From Hydractinia symbiolongicarpus (Eukaryota > Cnidaria > Hydrozoa > Anthoathecata > Hydractiniidae): DNA of 60,000 bases. Within the stretch, counting starts at the first letter, position 1; each line of letters starts with the position of its first letter. Location of the stretch: contig NC_079883.1 in the NCBI RefSeq assembly GCF_029227915.1, positions 22,818,001-22,878,000 on the forward strand. The letters run 5' to 3'. This document shows, piece by piece, positions 34,027-46,400 of the stretch. The notes under the pieces were generated by a model. It saw nothing but the letters and a program-made list of their open reading frames with translations, made no database searches and was not told the origin of the DNA. The translations under genes and the position numbers were made by a program.

Positions 34027-35642
34027 CAGTACAGTCCAGATGTAAGCGTACGCGTACGCTCAACTTGCAAAAATAATTGCTTTCGTTAAAAAAAACAATA
34101 GGATAGCGAGTTCTATTCAAATTGTGCGAAAATAATAACTTCGTGTTAAAAACAAAAGCATAGCAAGAAACATTGTTTAAAAACAATACTCTGCGCGAGA
34201 AAAAATTAAACGCGAAGGCCATTGAATTTTAATTTTTTTTAACAACGAAACTAATTATAGTAACGCGATTTTAATCTGATATATTTAAAAAACACTTTTA
34301 AAAAAAGCTCTTTTAAAAAACAAGAAATGCAATGATCTAAATATTTTAAAAAAACTAATGCTACTTTTAAAACTTTTAGTAATATTTCTTTATCGTCGAA
34401 ATATATTTTTTAACATGCGAAACTTTTAAAAGTTCTTTTTATAAAAAGCAATGTTTAGCAACGCAAACGGAAAAACCCTACGTTCAGGACTTTTCCCTTC
34501 GCAATAAGATTTCGAAAACAAATTAAATTTTAATACCAAAGAAAGAAAAAATCTAAAAATATAACTTTTGACGTTTTATAGTATCACGCTACATTTTATT
34601 GTTAAAAACATTGTCTTTGTTTTTTTAGCGCGCAACAGCTCTATCTCTTAAAAGATTTAAACAATGCATCTCGCTGTCTATTTAGTTTTCGCGCAAATCT
34701 TTTATTTTATAAAACTATCAAATAATGGCTCGCCGTGTCACATTGATAGAGTTCATAACGAAGCTTTCCTATCGCCGTTCTTCGTTCTTTAACTTTCTAA
34801 AAAATCATTTCTATCGCCGTTCTTCGTTTTTAAACTTTTAAAATGCGATCTAAATAAACATTTCTATCGCCGTTTTTCGTTTTTAAACTTTTAAAATGCG
34901 ATCTAAAAAAACATTTCTATCGCCGTTTTTCGTTTTTAAACTTTTAAAATGCGATCTAAAAAAACATTTCTATCGCCGTTTTTAGTTTTTAAACTTTTAA
35001 AATGCGATCTAAAAAAACATTTCTATCGCCGTTTGTCGTTCTTATACTTTTAAAATGCGATCTAAAAAAACATTTCTATCGCCGTTTTTCGTTTTTAAAC
35101 TTTTAAAATGCGATCTAAAAAAAACATTTCTATCGCCGTTTGTAGTTTTTAAACTTTTAAAATGCGATCTAAAAAAACATTTCTATCGCCGTTTTTCGTT
35201 TTAAACTTTTAAAATGCGATCTAAAAAACATTTCTATTAAAATTAAAGTTTCATTCTTTGTTAAAATATAATAATTTCTATCTCTTAAAAGCTTTATTTA
35301 ACCCGCGCAACCAACAATGCCTTCTCGCTAGTTTATTTAGTTTCCACGCAAAACATTTGTTTAATAAAAATATTAAACAATGGCTCTTCGTGTCACATTG
35401 ATAGAGTTGATAACATTTGCAATTATGCTATTGGGAATAGTTATGTTAACACTATTAACAATAGTTACGCGCAGTTATAATAAGCTATTTTTTCTTCGAT
35501 AATCTTTTGTTTATTACGCGCAAGTTAATGACTTACAAGACTCGCAAGATAATTAATAAGAACAAAAGACAAACAACTACCGCCTCCAAGAAAAAGGTGT
35601 GAAACTTGAGCGTACGCGTACGCTTACATCTGGACTGTACTG
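34027..35642. mobile_element. 1.6-kb non-autonomous DNA transposon with perfect 37-bp TIRs
   Basis: The first and last 37 bases are perfect inverted repeats (CAGTACAGTCCAGATGTAAG and onward, including the self-complementary GCGTACGCGTACGC), flanked by TA on both sides. The TA target and CAGT start suggest the Tc1/mariner superfamily. No transposase frame is visible. The interior has two related segments about 650 bp apart (around 34640-34745 and 35275-35400) that flank a 53-bp minisatellite. Confidence 0.92.
34790..35235. repeat. 53-bp minisatellite inside the TIR element
   Basis: About eight copies of a unit containing GCGATCT, ATTTCTATCGCCG and TTTTAAACTTTTAAAATG. Successive GCGATC sites fall at 34845, 34898, 34951, 35004, 35057, 35110, 35164 and 35216, so spacing is 53 bp with one 54 and one 52. 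The units touch directly with no spacer. Confidence 0.9.
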
Positions 35643-35784
35643 TAACTCCTACCGGGTGTATAAATTTTGGTTGGTAACATAATAAATAATAAATTATTAA
35701 TTTTTTCTGCATGTGTTTTTGAATATATACATCTAAAACAAAAAACTGTGATGTAATTTCCTTGGGTCTTTAGTGTAGACCACT

Positions 35785-36264
35785 TTCCACGCGAAGAGGG
35801 TGTTGATAAGCCGCAACCGCCCGCAGATATACGAGCAAGTACGGGCGTCTTTTTGAATTAAAATGATGGTTATCCACCGAACACGCCCAAACTCGCCCGG
35901 AACATTCCCGAAATGCAACATCTTGTAACATAAACATGGCGGATGACAGTTAAAAGAATGCGTTTGAGTTTTTAAAATTTATATATATGTAAGTTATTTA
36001 TAAAGTAAATCTTATTAAAAATCATAAAAAACAGTTCTTTTAAGAACTTCGCTATCACTTAGTTAGTCCATTTTAATTTTTATACTTTTTTAAATAATTC
36101 TTCAAGAGTCATTTGTGGTAAATCTTTTTTTTTTCAGGCACTGTTTGGGACTATGCAGGTTTTTTTGGGCAAATACCTGAATTTTTTTTCAAAATGCCGA
36201 ACTCGCCCGAAAACGCTCGCACTTTTTACGGTGTATGCAGCTTATCGGCACCCTCGTTCCACGT
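35785..36264. mobile_element. Foldback element (copy 2)
   Basis: Left end CCACGCGAAGAGGGTGTTGA then TAAGCCGCA is an imperfect inverted match to the right end TGCAGCTTATCGGCACCCTC then GTTCCACGTG. Internal ACTCGCCCG and AACAGTTCTTTTAAGAACTT segments match the element at 23586-24010 in the opposite orientation. Confidence 0.6.
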
Positions 36265-37363
36265 GACATAGTTGTTTTGATTTCATTTTGATAACAATGG
36301 GCATACATGCACTTTTGTGTAGGTAAAAAAGCAGGACTTGCAAAGGGTAAAATGGTTATTAATGCAAATTGAAGATTTCCTAGGGTAGCATGCATAAGAT
36401 CCAAGATGAACTGGATTTAATTTTTAATTCTTCTAATTTTTCTAGCTACAGAAATGCTTGCGCTTGTGAAAAAAACCCGCAAACATTTTAACTTTTGTAA
36501 ACATTGGCAAGTCATCTAGCTAGCTAGCTATAGGTAAAAATAATAAAAAATATTAGTAACAAATACAAAAAGCAACATCTTAGGCAAAATCGCAAAATAT
36601 GACGGACAGTGCATTTACTTTCACTTTCTTTGTGCTAGCTTTTCGTGGTGCTAGCTTTTAGCTACTATACTAGACTACTGGCTGGAAGTTATAAAAATGC
36701 ATCGATTTTAACATAAAGTGAGCTACTTACAACGGATAATCACATTATTTCTGATCAAAAAGTTAACTACACTGTACATCCCATAGCAGAGTTTAGCTAC
36801 TACCAGCTTCCTGAACCGCGTCCGACCTTCCAGGTTCAAGCGAATGCTTATTAACTTTGTTTTGCTGATTCAGTAAAAATAAAAACAAATAAAACTTAAT
36901 TAATAAAATACTGACCACTATCTAACTCTTTTTATATTAAGAAATTAATTGTTTTTTGCATTTTATGCAAATTATTTTCACTTATAAGACCATTTAAAAA
37001 CTATTGTAATACAACATATTGTAGTAATGCACTTTCTAATTGAAATTAATATGTACTTAATATAACTAAAGTGTGTCATTATGGTTTGGCAGCCATCTGT
37101 ATTTACAAAATGGCTTCCAATTAGGACGGATGCAACAATGCTTTGGCTTTGCCGCTGGGTTTCCTAAACATCCAACAGATTGATTAATTTAAACCCATTT
37201 TTCTATATAAAAAAGTTTTTTAGGTACCCATTGTTCTGTTGCCCTTTTACCCAGGTTATTCTTTCTCTTGAAATGGTTTCTAAACCTCCTTATAAAAGGT
37301 TATCTCCACTACCAGAGAAGACTGAGGAGGGAGAGGGGCGGAGCAACTAGAGAATACCACCCG
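36265..37363. other. Non-coding stretch between transposable elements
   Basis: No exon or RNA gene is seen. It contains a TAGCTAGCTAGCTATAG microsatellite at about 36515-36532 and otherwise unremarkable AT-rich sequence. Confidence 0.4.
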
Positions 37364-37989
37364 TAAAAAAATTGAAACTATGTAACTCAACAACGCAACA
37401 ACGCACCTACTCAGCAATACAGCAACGTAGATGCTCAGCTACGCAGCAACGAACGCAGCTACTCAGCAACGCAGCAACGTGGATGCTCAGCTACGCAGCA
37501 ATGCAGCTACTCAGCAACGCAGCTACTCAGCAATACAGCAACGTAGATGCTCAGCTACGCAGCTACTCAGAAAAATAGTTGAAAATGGTTTTAGTAGTGC
37601 AGAGGGATCTGAGCAAAAGCTTTGTTTTTAAAATTAAACCAGTTTAAAAAAAACATTATATAGCAATATATAAATGTTTTTTAATAACTAAAAATATTAA
37701 ATGAATAAGGAAACTATTTAAAGAACGAAAAATTTGTCATTACGAATGTATACACTATGAGGCTAAACTGTAGAATCATGAAAGCGACGAAATGTTTAGT
37801 GTAACAAACCAACTTAATATGTTTGTTGATATTTTACTTCAGTTTAACTGACCAACTGTGTGTTAATCTAGAAATAGTGAGTTTTGCGTAGCTGAGTGCG
37901 TAGCTGCGTTGCCGCTGCTATATTTGTTAGTTTATTTTTTTTATTATTGCGTTGCTGCGTTGCAAAGTTTTATAGTCTCAATTTTTTTA
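37364..37989. mobile_element. 626-bp TA-ended element filled with GCAACG simple repeats
   Basis: Starts TAAAAAAATTGAAACTA and ends TAGTCTCAATTTTTTTA, an inverted repeat with one mismatch. Both ends are adjacent to arrays of ACGCAGCAACG or its complement (37380-37570 and 37890-37965). Open frames across the repeats are low-complexity and are not genes. Confidence 0.7.
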
Positions 37990-38097
37990 GTTCAGCCAGA
38001 GGGACAAGTTTGGGGGATTTAAGTTTCAAGGTCTGATGTTTAATACTATCTGGTGTCCTATCTGGTGGTTTCTTCCAAACTATACCCTTCTATCTTG

Positions 38098-39401
38098 GAA
38101 GATGCTTTATCCAAAATGCCATTCCGTGGTTTAAAATTTTAAAATTAACTCCTCTTTAAAATACTTCGGCATTAAATATGGCTTCCTTTAGACGCACTTA
38201 TTACCCAGATCCCCGATTTACCCAGATTTTATTGGTAATTGAGCAGCAGTGTCATTAAACTGCTCCAGCTCCGTTGGTACATCATAAATGACAGATGGAT
38301 CGTATTCAGGGAACTCTTCAACCACAGATGTTGCATGATTTTCTTCTTTTTTATCATACACTATGAATGAGAAGCTCTTGATTTGGTTTAAATTTCTCTG
38401 CAACACGAGGCCTTAACCTATTTGGGAAACATATTTTACGAATAGAATCAATTAAACGGACTCGGTTTCGACATCATTAATGTCAATAAAATCGTACTTC
38501 ATGATCCAAGAAAAGTGTATCGTGACAATAAAGATTTCCAGGATACATCTGCAACATTGCCACTAATGACGGATAGGATGTGCTACAGGGCAACAAGGTT
38601 TTACGTCAATCCATGCAAGTACATGACGGATAGTTGTTTTCGTCACCCAAACAAACCGTGTAGTTATCAGCCAGGACAGAACTTCGTACCAAAAAGGTTT
38701 TTTTTCAACAATCACAAAAGGAGTTCCGGACCAAAGGATTTGTTGGGGTGACTCCTTGTTCTTGATATCTTCGAAGAGAATCTTGTGATTTTTTAAATTA
38801 ATATCTGAAAAATTAAGTTGGTAACACATTTTCTTTTTTAAAGAAGACTACTGCTTTTTGTTTCTCTTGGTCAAAAGATCAATCTTTTTTATTATATCTT
38901 AAAACTCACCAGCAACTCCGAATGATTTATCTTTTTAAACAGAGAAATAATAATGATTTTATCTCGAGATTTCTAACTGCTACATCGACATCTTTCATGG
39001 ATTCGAATATATATTTCTGTTTTTCTTTTTACAATCTACAAAGTATCCAGTGGAAAAAGTTTTCGATTTTGATTTATTTCTAGCTTTTATTTTTTCTTTA
39101 TAATATCAAAGAATAATAAAAAAAAAAACTTACCATCTAGATTTTCATTATTCGTTTTATTTATTTCGATTATTGAATGATGATTACAGTTCGAAAGGTT
39201 TTATTTTAGTTGAAAACTTCAACGGTATACAAAATCTCAAAAACACGTGCGTGTGCGTCCAGGCTTTTTCCGCAAACTCCTGCTAAATGCGAACCCAATA
39301 CATTTCGGTATTATGCAACAATACGTCATATTTGAATGACGTAATTCTAATAATAATTTAAATTTAAAACCACAGAATCGCATTTTGGATAAAGCATCTT
39401 C
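38098..39401. mobile_element. 1.3-kb DNA transposon with 8-bp target-site duplication
   Basis: The terminal inverted repeats start GAAGATGCTTTATCCAAAAT and extend about 40 bp with a few mismatches. The element is bracketed by an exact 8-bp direct repeat, CTATCTTG, at 38090-38097 and 39402-39409. An 8-bp duplication is typical of hAT or P-type transposition. The minus strand keeps two decayed coding fragments (38563-38829 and 38218-38406, the latter ending LPIKSG and a stop) that I do not recognise; they may be remnants of a transposase or of a captured gene. Confidence 0.85.
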
Positions 39402-39409
39402 CTATCTTG

Positions 39410-39839
39410 TGCCATCTTGACAGAATACCTGAGGAAAATTAAGGGATCGTCTCCAAGATCGTTTTAGTTTTAATACGAATTGAAACGATTTTCATCATAT
39501 GGAAATCGTTTCAATATTTTTTTCACATCGTTTCATAATTGTATATAATTTCATAATTAACCCAAAACATTATTTATTTGCCTCTATAATTTTTGTTGCA
39601 AGGAAATAACCAATTACGAGGGATCAATTTATATTTGTAGTTCGAACCCTTGTATACTTAAAAAAATATTTTATGTTTTATGGAACCCCGGGCCACATCA
39701 ACATTTAGCAAAAATGTCTTTTTTTATCCCACACAAATACAAATCACTCTGCATGTTTGCATAAGTTTTAAGTTTATGGTAAATTCAACTAATAAAAACC
39801 TGTTTTTTATAGATGGATTGATGATTAGTATTATTTAAA
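39410..39839. other. Non-coding stretch
   Basis: AT-rich with repeated ATCGTTTCA and GAAACGATTT motifs around 39470-39540 that can pair with each other. No gene is seen. Confidence 0.35.
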
Positions 39840-40412
39840 ACTAGTCGATAAAGCCCGTGGAAAGATCCACTTAGGCAGGATAACAGAGAAAAACAACCGT
39901 CATTAAAATTTTGATGACGTCAGCAGAGACATGTCAGAACACAAAATTTTTTTTTCAGAAATGTGTATACCTGTTGCCTTCATCGTATAGATCTTGAAAC
40001 GCTGATGAAAAAAATGTATAGGATTATGTACTTTTGACAAACGGTTGCAGAGATATCAAGGTTTAAAGGTTTTTTGATGACGTCTTTAACCCGTCCATTC
40101 GGAAACGGATTCGGTGACCCAGGTTTGAAAAAGTTACCCAAATTGGTCCCAGGTAGTGCCTATAGTTACCCACACAGGAGATGACGTCAGTTATTTCCAC
40201 CTGTTTCCAAGTTATTTAGCCTTAAATTTATAAGTGCAATGCAATGGCTTCACTAATCTCAATATACTTTCCTTTGACGTCAATATTGCTCTAACATCAA
40301 AGTTTGCTAATTTACAGAACAAATTTATAGGCGATGTTTTATAGACGTTTTCAAAGAAATTTTATCCACTTTGCAAAAGTCACAGACAGAACTGGCGTAT
40401 TATTATATAGAT
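39840..40412. mobile_element. Dispersed element with AGCCCGTG start and TATTATATAGA end (copy 1)
   Basis: Begins ACTAGTCGATAAAGCCCGTG and ends GGCGTATTATTATATAGAT, directly before the first coding exon of the zinc-finger gene. A second, otherwise different segment at 46108-46430 shares the same start and end motifs. The ends are not inverted repeats of each other, so the class is unknown; Helitron-like or SINE-like are possibilities. Confidence 0.4.
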
Positions 40413-40463
40413 GTAATATTATACAACTTTTAGTACTGTAAAGCCATTTTTATTCTTTAGACT

Positions 40464-43400
40464 ATGGATAAAAACTCAAAAAGAATTGATGGTCCTCATA
40501 TATGCAAGGAATGTAATAAATCTTTCTCTTCATCTGGTTCTTTAAAGGTATGTATATCAATTGTCAGTCTTAACACAATCTTCAATCATATAAAGTTAAG
40601 TCTGTGTGTAACACTAGAATGTTTTTTTCATTTTGTTTGCTCTTTAGCAAAATAACCCAGGCCTATCATTTAAAAAAAGTGTAAATTGTGCAGCTACAAT
40701 CGTCATTGTTTGTGCGAGTGATACTAAATAAAAAAAAATTGAAAAATTAAAGTAACAAAATTTTATTGACCTTTACACACCCCAGAGGTTGCTGTTGTGG
40801 CATCGAGAACAAGTTCCAGCCATGTTCACGGTCGGGATCTCAACCCATATATGAGAAAGTTGTATAAGTGGAGTCATTAAACTAGTGGAACAATATGTGT
40901 TATATAATAAAGACAATGCTTAGTTATATTCCATTATTATTTCAAAGATTTTTTATCTTTTACTTATTTGTTTTTTTCCAAAAAATGACCACCGCAACGC
41001 TTAAAATAATGTTTTGAAAATTTACAATTAAGAAAATTACAATAAAGATTGTCACTTTCAAAATCCTGGCAATCATACTTTTCTAACAAACTGGACGATC
41101 ACATATCCAACTGTAAAGACATCAACAAATGAAAGCCTATGCAAAGTCAACATGTGCATACATCCTAGCTAATCCATTAAATCATTGCACTAAGCCGATA
41201 ATTGCACTTACAAGCAAAACAGGCAAATAAATGTAGGCATTATTCCATATAAAAAGTTTTTAATTTTAAGAATATAAATATATGTTTTATGTTTATCGAT
41301 AAATGGGCAAATGAATTATTAGAAAAACAAATTTAGAGTACCAAGTTCAGAAATTTGTATTCAGCTCCACAAGTTTTGCTAGCACTCGACTAGCAAAACT
41401 TGTGGAGCTGGGGAAGCAATTAATGGGTCAGCTATTAACTCATTCCTCAGAATTTAGGCAATTCTTTGCATGTGCGAGAGCGATTGCTTGCCCCTTACTG
41501 ATAGGCTTGATAACCATTATAATGTCAGTACATTAATAAATTGTTGAAGCTATGCATTGCCAATATAATTTGTATGCTATTTTTATAGAAATAACTTATG
41601 CATTCTCTTTCCTGTAATCTTCCGTGTAGATGACACAGGGGCAAGCCATAGATGTATTCCTGTTGAGAGTGTTTTCTGTATAATTTAAAAACACTTGTAT
41701 GTATTGAAGAATCTTTGTATATAAGCTTATAATCAACCATTAACCCCCACCTTCGCAATTCTTTGTGATTGTGTTTTCTGTTTTTTGGATTAGCCAATAC
41801 GTCTATAATAACAGTTGTAGCTGTAAAGCTGGGTTCATACGGAGGACAAAAATGTGTTAAGGGCTTATAGTACTATTTTTTTAGTCATGTTAACAGGTTA
41901 ATTTTAGTTTTAATGCATAAAAACCTTTCTTTATTAAAGGGAACCTGAGGTATAAAATAATGTTGGACTTATAGAGGTTTAAAAATTGGTCTACTTTGTT
42001 AAAAAACCTAATGTTTGACAGTTTTTAGTTTGTCATTTTGTTTATTGTGCTCTCCTTTTTTACCATTCCGTGTTTAATTTGTCATGGCACAGCAAATATA
42101 AAAGTGGACTATGGCAAGTATAAAATTGGCATGCATCCAAGGAGATGGATCTAAAATGTAATGAAAGGGATGAAGAGACTTTACTCTGTAAATAGAAATA
42201 TAAAATAGAAAGAAAGGATGTGCACTTTTTTAGTGTTTTTATCATTTACATTAAGGGATGTCTATGTTGAATTATGTGTATTTAGGTGCATTTACGGACT
42301 CACACAGATGCTAGACCATTCGCTTGTAAATATTGCGAAGGGTCATTTAGGCAACAGATTCACTTACGAAGACATGTAGAAGCATTGCATAAACACGAAG
42401 AAAAACGACGAAATCTTTGGAAAATCGGATGTTCCCTATGCGAGCAGCATTTTTCAACATGCATAAAAATGATACAACATGTGGCTACCAAACATCAGAA
42501 ATGTCATTTCTGCCTGGTAATGTTTAAAACTCCAGGTCAGTTTATATATAAAGTTATTTGTGATGTTTTCATAATCTCAAAAGGTAATATTTATTGACCA
42601 TTTTACTATCAGACCCTTGTATAAATAATGTGACATATGCAACTGTAAATGCTATATCTTATAAACATGGTATTGTTATAAAACTTTAATCCAGTGTCTT
42701 TCCAAACAAACGAGATTTTTGGTACAAATACATCATTAAAAATATTATTTTCAATATCAACACATTGTTTTTAACATAGCTTTTATCAGATAGAAAACAA
42801 ATGTTTATTAAATGGATAAGGATTGAATTTAAATAAAAAGATTAAAATAAAAATCTATTTAAATTTTATGTTTTCTGAAAGATTTAAAAATGAAAATAAA
42901 GTACCACACATCTTATAATGTTATAGGTAAGACTTTTTTAAAAATCTATTTGTGATATTTCCTTCCACACATTTTTTTATTTAACTTTAGCTCATCTTCT
43001 GCATCATATGAAAACCAGTCATAAGGATCAACTTATGCAACTAAACCAAAAGGCAACACCACAAAATTGCAAAGATGGAATTCAACTAACAGTAACAACA
43101 AAAGGGACTTGCAGATGTGAATTATGTAGCGAGGAATTTGAAAATTTTAGTATGCATGAATATTTTATTCGTATTTATTCTCTCAAGTAAAATAAAAGTT
43201 TAAGTTTTCAGGAAATGATAACTTTTCAATTAGTTACAGGATTGCAACGGCTCTTCGAAACTCCGTAATTCTTCTCAATTTTAAAAAAAATTCCTTAAAA
43301 CTCTTAAATCTCCACTAAAAGTGGGTATTTTAAGAACTTTCTTTTTATACATCTCCTCAATCTTAATTTTACAATCTGTTGCATGCTTTTTTTTCAAAAT

Positions 43401-46400
43401 CCATAAAAATGGTACATTTTCACAGCAATAATTTGTTCTTCACTAGTGGCATCACCCTTATTAGAATCTCTTCAAATATTTTCCTTCTTTTTTTTTAGAA
43501 AAGTATGAAAGTGTTGTTTAATTTATTCAATGAAAATACCTTTAATAAAGTGAGATAAAATATTTCTTTCCAACTTTTTTCCCTTTTTCACAATGTATTT
43601 ACATTTTAAGATTATATTTAAAGTTAAGTTAAAATGCTCAAGATTATTAATGCAATCTCTGCAATACACCTTTTTTTCAGGTATATTATCACGACACATG
43701 GCAGATGTTCACAACGCTTGCAAACTACCGTTTATTTGTGGAAAATGCCAAGAAGTATTTGCAGACGAAGGATCATTGAATATACACCTTAAGTAAGAAA
43801 AATGCTTTGCATTTTTTATGTAATACGTCAGCAAAAAAATAAACTTACAGTACAGAAAGTGCAGTTGTATTGCATCACTCTTGCAAGTTTATTTTCTCCA
43901 TTTTAATACTTAAATATTGGCACATCTAATACAGTAATATAAAAATAAAAATCTCCGAAATTGTTGATCAGGTGTATTGCACTGAATAAAATGAATTGCA
44001 GCTAGAGGCGTATAATATGTATTTAATGTAAAAAGTTGTAGCCTGTTTTGTTTTTCTAGCCAGCATGACCAATCAAGTGATATTTCCTGTAGTGATTGTG
44101 ACAATTCGTTTGTTGGTGTTGATGCATTAGTACATCATATCTTTGAGTGAGTTGTACAAGTTTTGTTATTGCTGAATAGTGCACTTTAAAGAATTATGGT
44201 ATGTGTGGAGTTTTAAAAAAAGTAATTAGCACAACACTTTACGATGTTTCGGCCGTTTGACGGCCATTTTCAACTAAATAAGTCATATAATAATTACAAT
44301 ATGTTTATATATACAATAATATCGTACGATCGTATTATACGATCATAAAGTTATCCTGGGGGGGGGGAAGTCAATTATGTAAAATAAAAATAATGACATA
44401 AACGCAGTAAAAATTTGCTTGTCCTTTCGGATCAACAGACTGCCCTTTAAATCAAAATTATAGTGTACTTTGAATTATTGCATACACACAAAAAAACTCA
44501 TATCTGAAAGTAAATCGCAGAAGAGGACCATGTGCATATAAATCGAGGCTTTTAAGTTAGGTCAATAGAAAGCTATAAAATCTTTCAAAGTTTGCCATCA
44601 TTTTTATTAGTTTTTAGTGATTTTTGCAATTTTTCAAGTTTGGGTTAAGTTGGAAATTCCTTACAAGCATTCTCTGCAGGATTGCTTCCTGAAAATGATT
44701 TCATACAGAATTTTTTCTGTAGAATAAACATCCCTTGTATGCATATGCCTTTGTTTACTCTTCAGTAGAAAAAGTTTTTTCGTGTCCCTACGAATTTCTT
44801 TGATGTTATAATAGTTTTTTTTTTTGTGTGTTTTTAGACTGCATTGGAAGTCTGGGAATACATGTTTAAAATGTGGAAAAACATTTGGTCAATATTTCGC
44901 TGCTAGGAAACATCTTAGGTATGTGTTGTTTTTTAAGTTTTCACGGTTAAAAAATACTTTTTTATCCCAATTTTACCAATAGCCTTAAAACTCTCTAGTT
45001 TATCTTTATAGAACGATTCGATGCCCAGTATTCAGAAAAGAGCTAGAGAAGGCTGGTGTTAAAGATCTCTCAAAGTTTGTGCATGTTGTGAAACGATCTG
45101 ACGAATGTCCGCATTGTGATTTAAAGTTCAGTGGAAAGAAAGCGTTAGAAGTGCATATAAGAACACACACTGGTGAAAGACCATGTCAGTGTCCACACTG
45201 CGGAAAATCATTTGGCCAGGAAGGAAATTTAAGGAAGCATATAGAGTTAGTGCATTATTATTGTGTGTTTTTTTGTTAGTTGCTGTGGCGCATTTATGAA
45301 CTAATTCACTTCTTGCAGAATGTAATCTCGGTTAAAATTTTCAATGTTGTAAGCATAAATTTTCAGGCCATGGAAGCGATATTTTTTTTCGAGAGTGATA
45401 TATAGATGTGATTCTTTTATACGCAGACCTCCTGCGAAATTTCTGTGCTAATTTTCGGACAATGAAATTTTTCGCACAAACGAAATTGTCAGTGCAACAT
45501 CCAGCTTTCTGGTTCATTTTCAAAAAGATAGATGAACGTATTCCTATCAACAAGATTTGTTTATGATTCAGTGGTGTCCTTAAATTCGATATTTAGTATT
45601 CGTGTAAAAGTTTTATGATAACCTAAATAAAAACACTCCCGGTACATTCGTCACACCCTATCGATTTTAACAACCTTTTTTTTATTGCGATTAATTTGTT
45701 CAAATTACATAGAATTTTCGCAACCTCTGGTGCGTGTTGTAGTATTCACTCATACTCATCTTTTTTTCAAGGTCTATTCACAAAGGTATTAAACGTACTA
45801 ATACCAAGAAAGTGATCCGAGCACTTCGCTACTCGTGTGAAACTTGCTATCGAGGATTCGTATCACCTGTGGATTTACGAAAACATGAGAGGATACATAC
45901 AGGGGATAAACCTTTCACCTGCTCACACTGCCAAAGATGTTTTTCACAGAAAGGTGGGTCTATTGTTTCTCATAATATGATTTGTCATTCTCGAGGTTAG
46001 CCTTGTTGGATACACACCTAGAAGAAAATTTTGAACAGCAAATGTTTTGTTTTGCAAACCGCAGTTGTAATGTGACTCCGGTTGTCTATTTTAAGATTTA
46101 TAACAATGATTAGCCCGTGAAAAATTTCCGGGGATTCGCCTGTCGCTACTCGTAGCTACCATCTTTGGTTCACAGACGGAAAGTCAGGTATTGTAATATA
46201 GAAGTCCTTAGCCTATTTCGGGTTCGTTTGTCAAACATGTTCGGGTCCTAAGATTGTCGTCCGTCATACATGTTCGGGGGAATTTTTTTTATTATTTTTT
46301 TATTTCTTATCATTTAATGTGGATGTATACAATAGTATGAAATAAAGTACTAATTAAGCTTGTTCAACACAAAGTAGCGAAGCGACTATTGTGTTGAACA

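Noticed and set aside
34790-35235. Regular 53-bp repeats that could be mistaken for a CRISPR array
   Set aside because: The repeats abut each other with no unique spacers, lie inside a TIR element and are in eukaryotic sequence; this is a minisatellite.
37372-37631. Open frames encoding Gln/Ser/Thr-rich peptides
   Set aside because: They are translations of GCAACG/CAGCTACTCA simple repeats in a TIR element and lack any other gene evidence.
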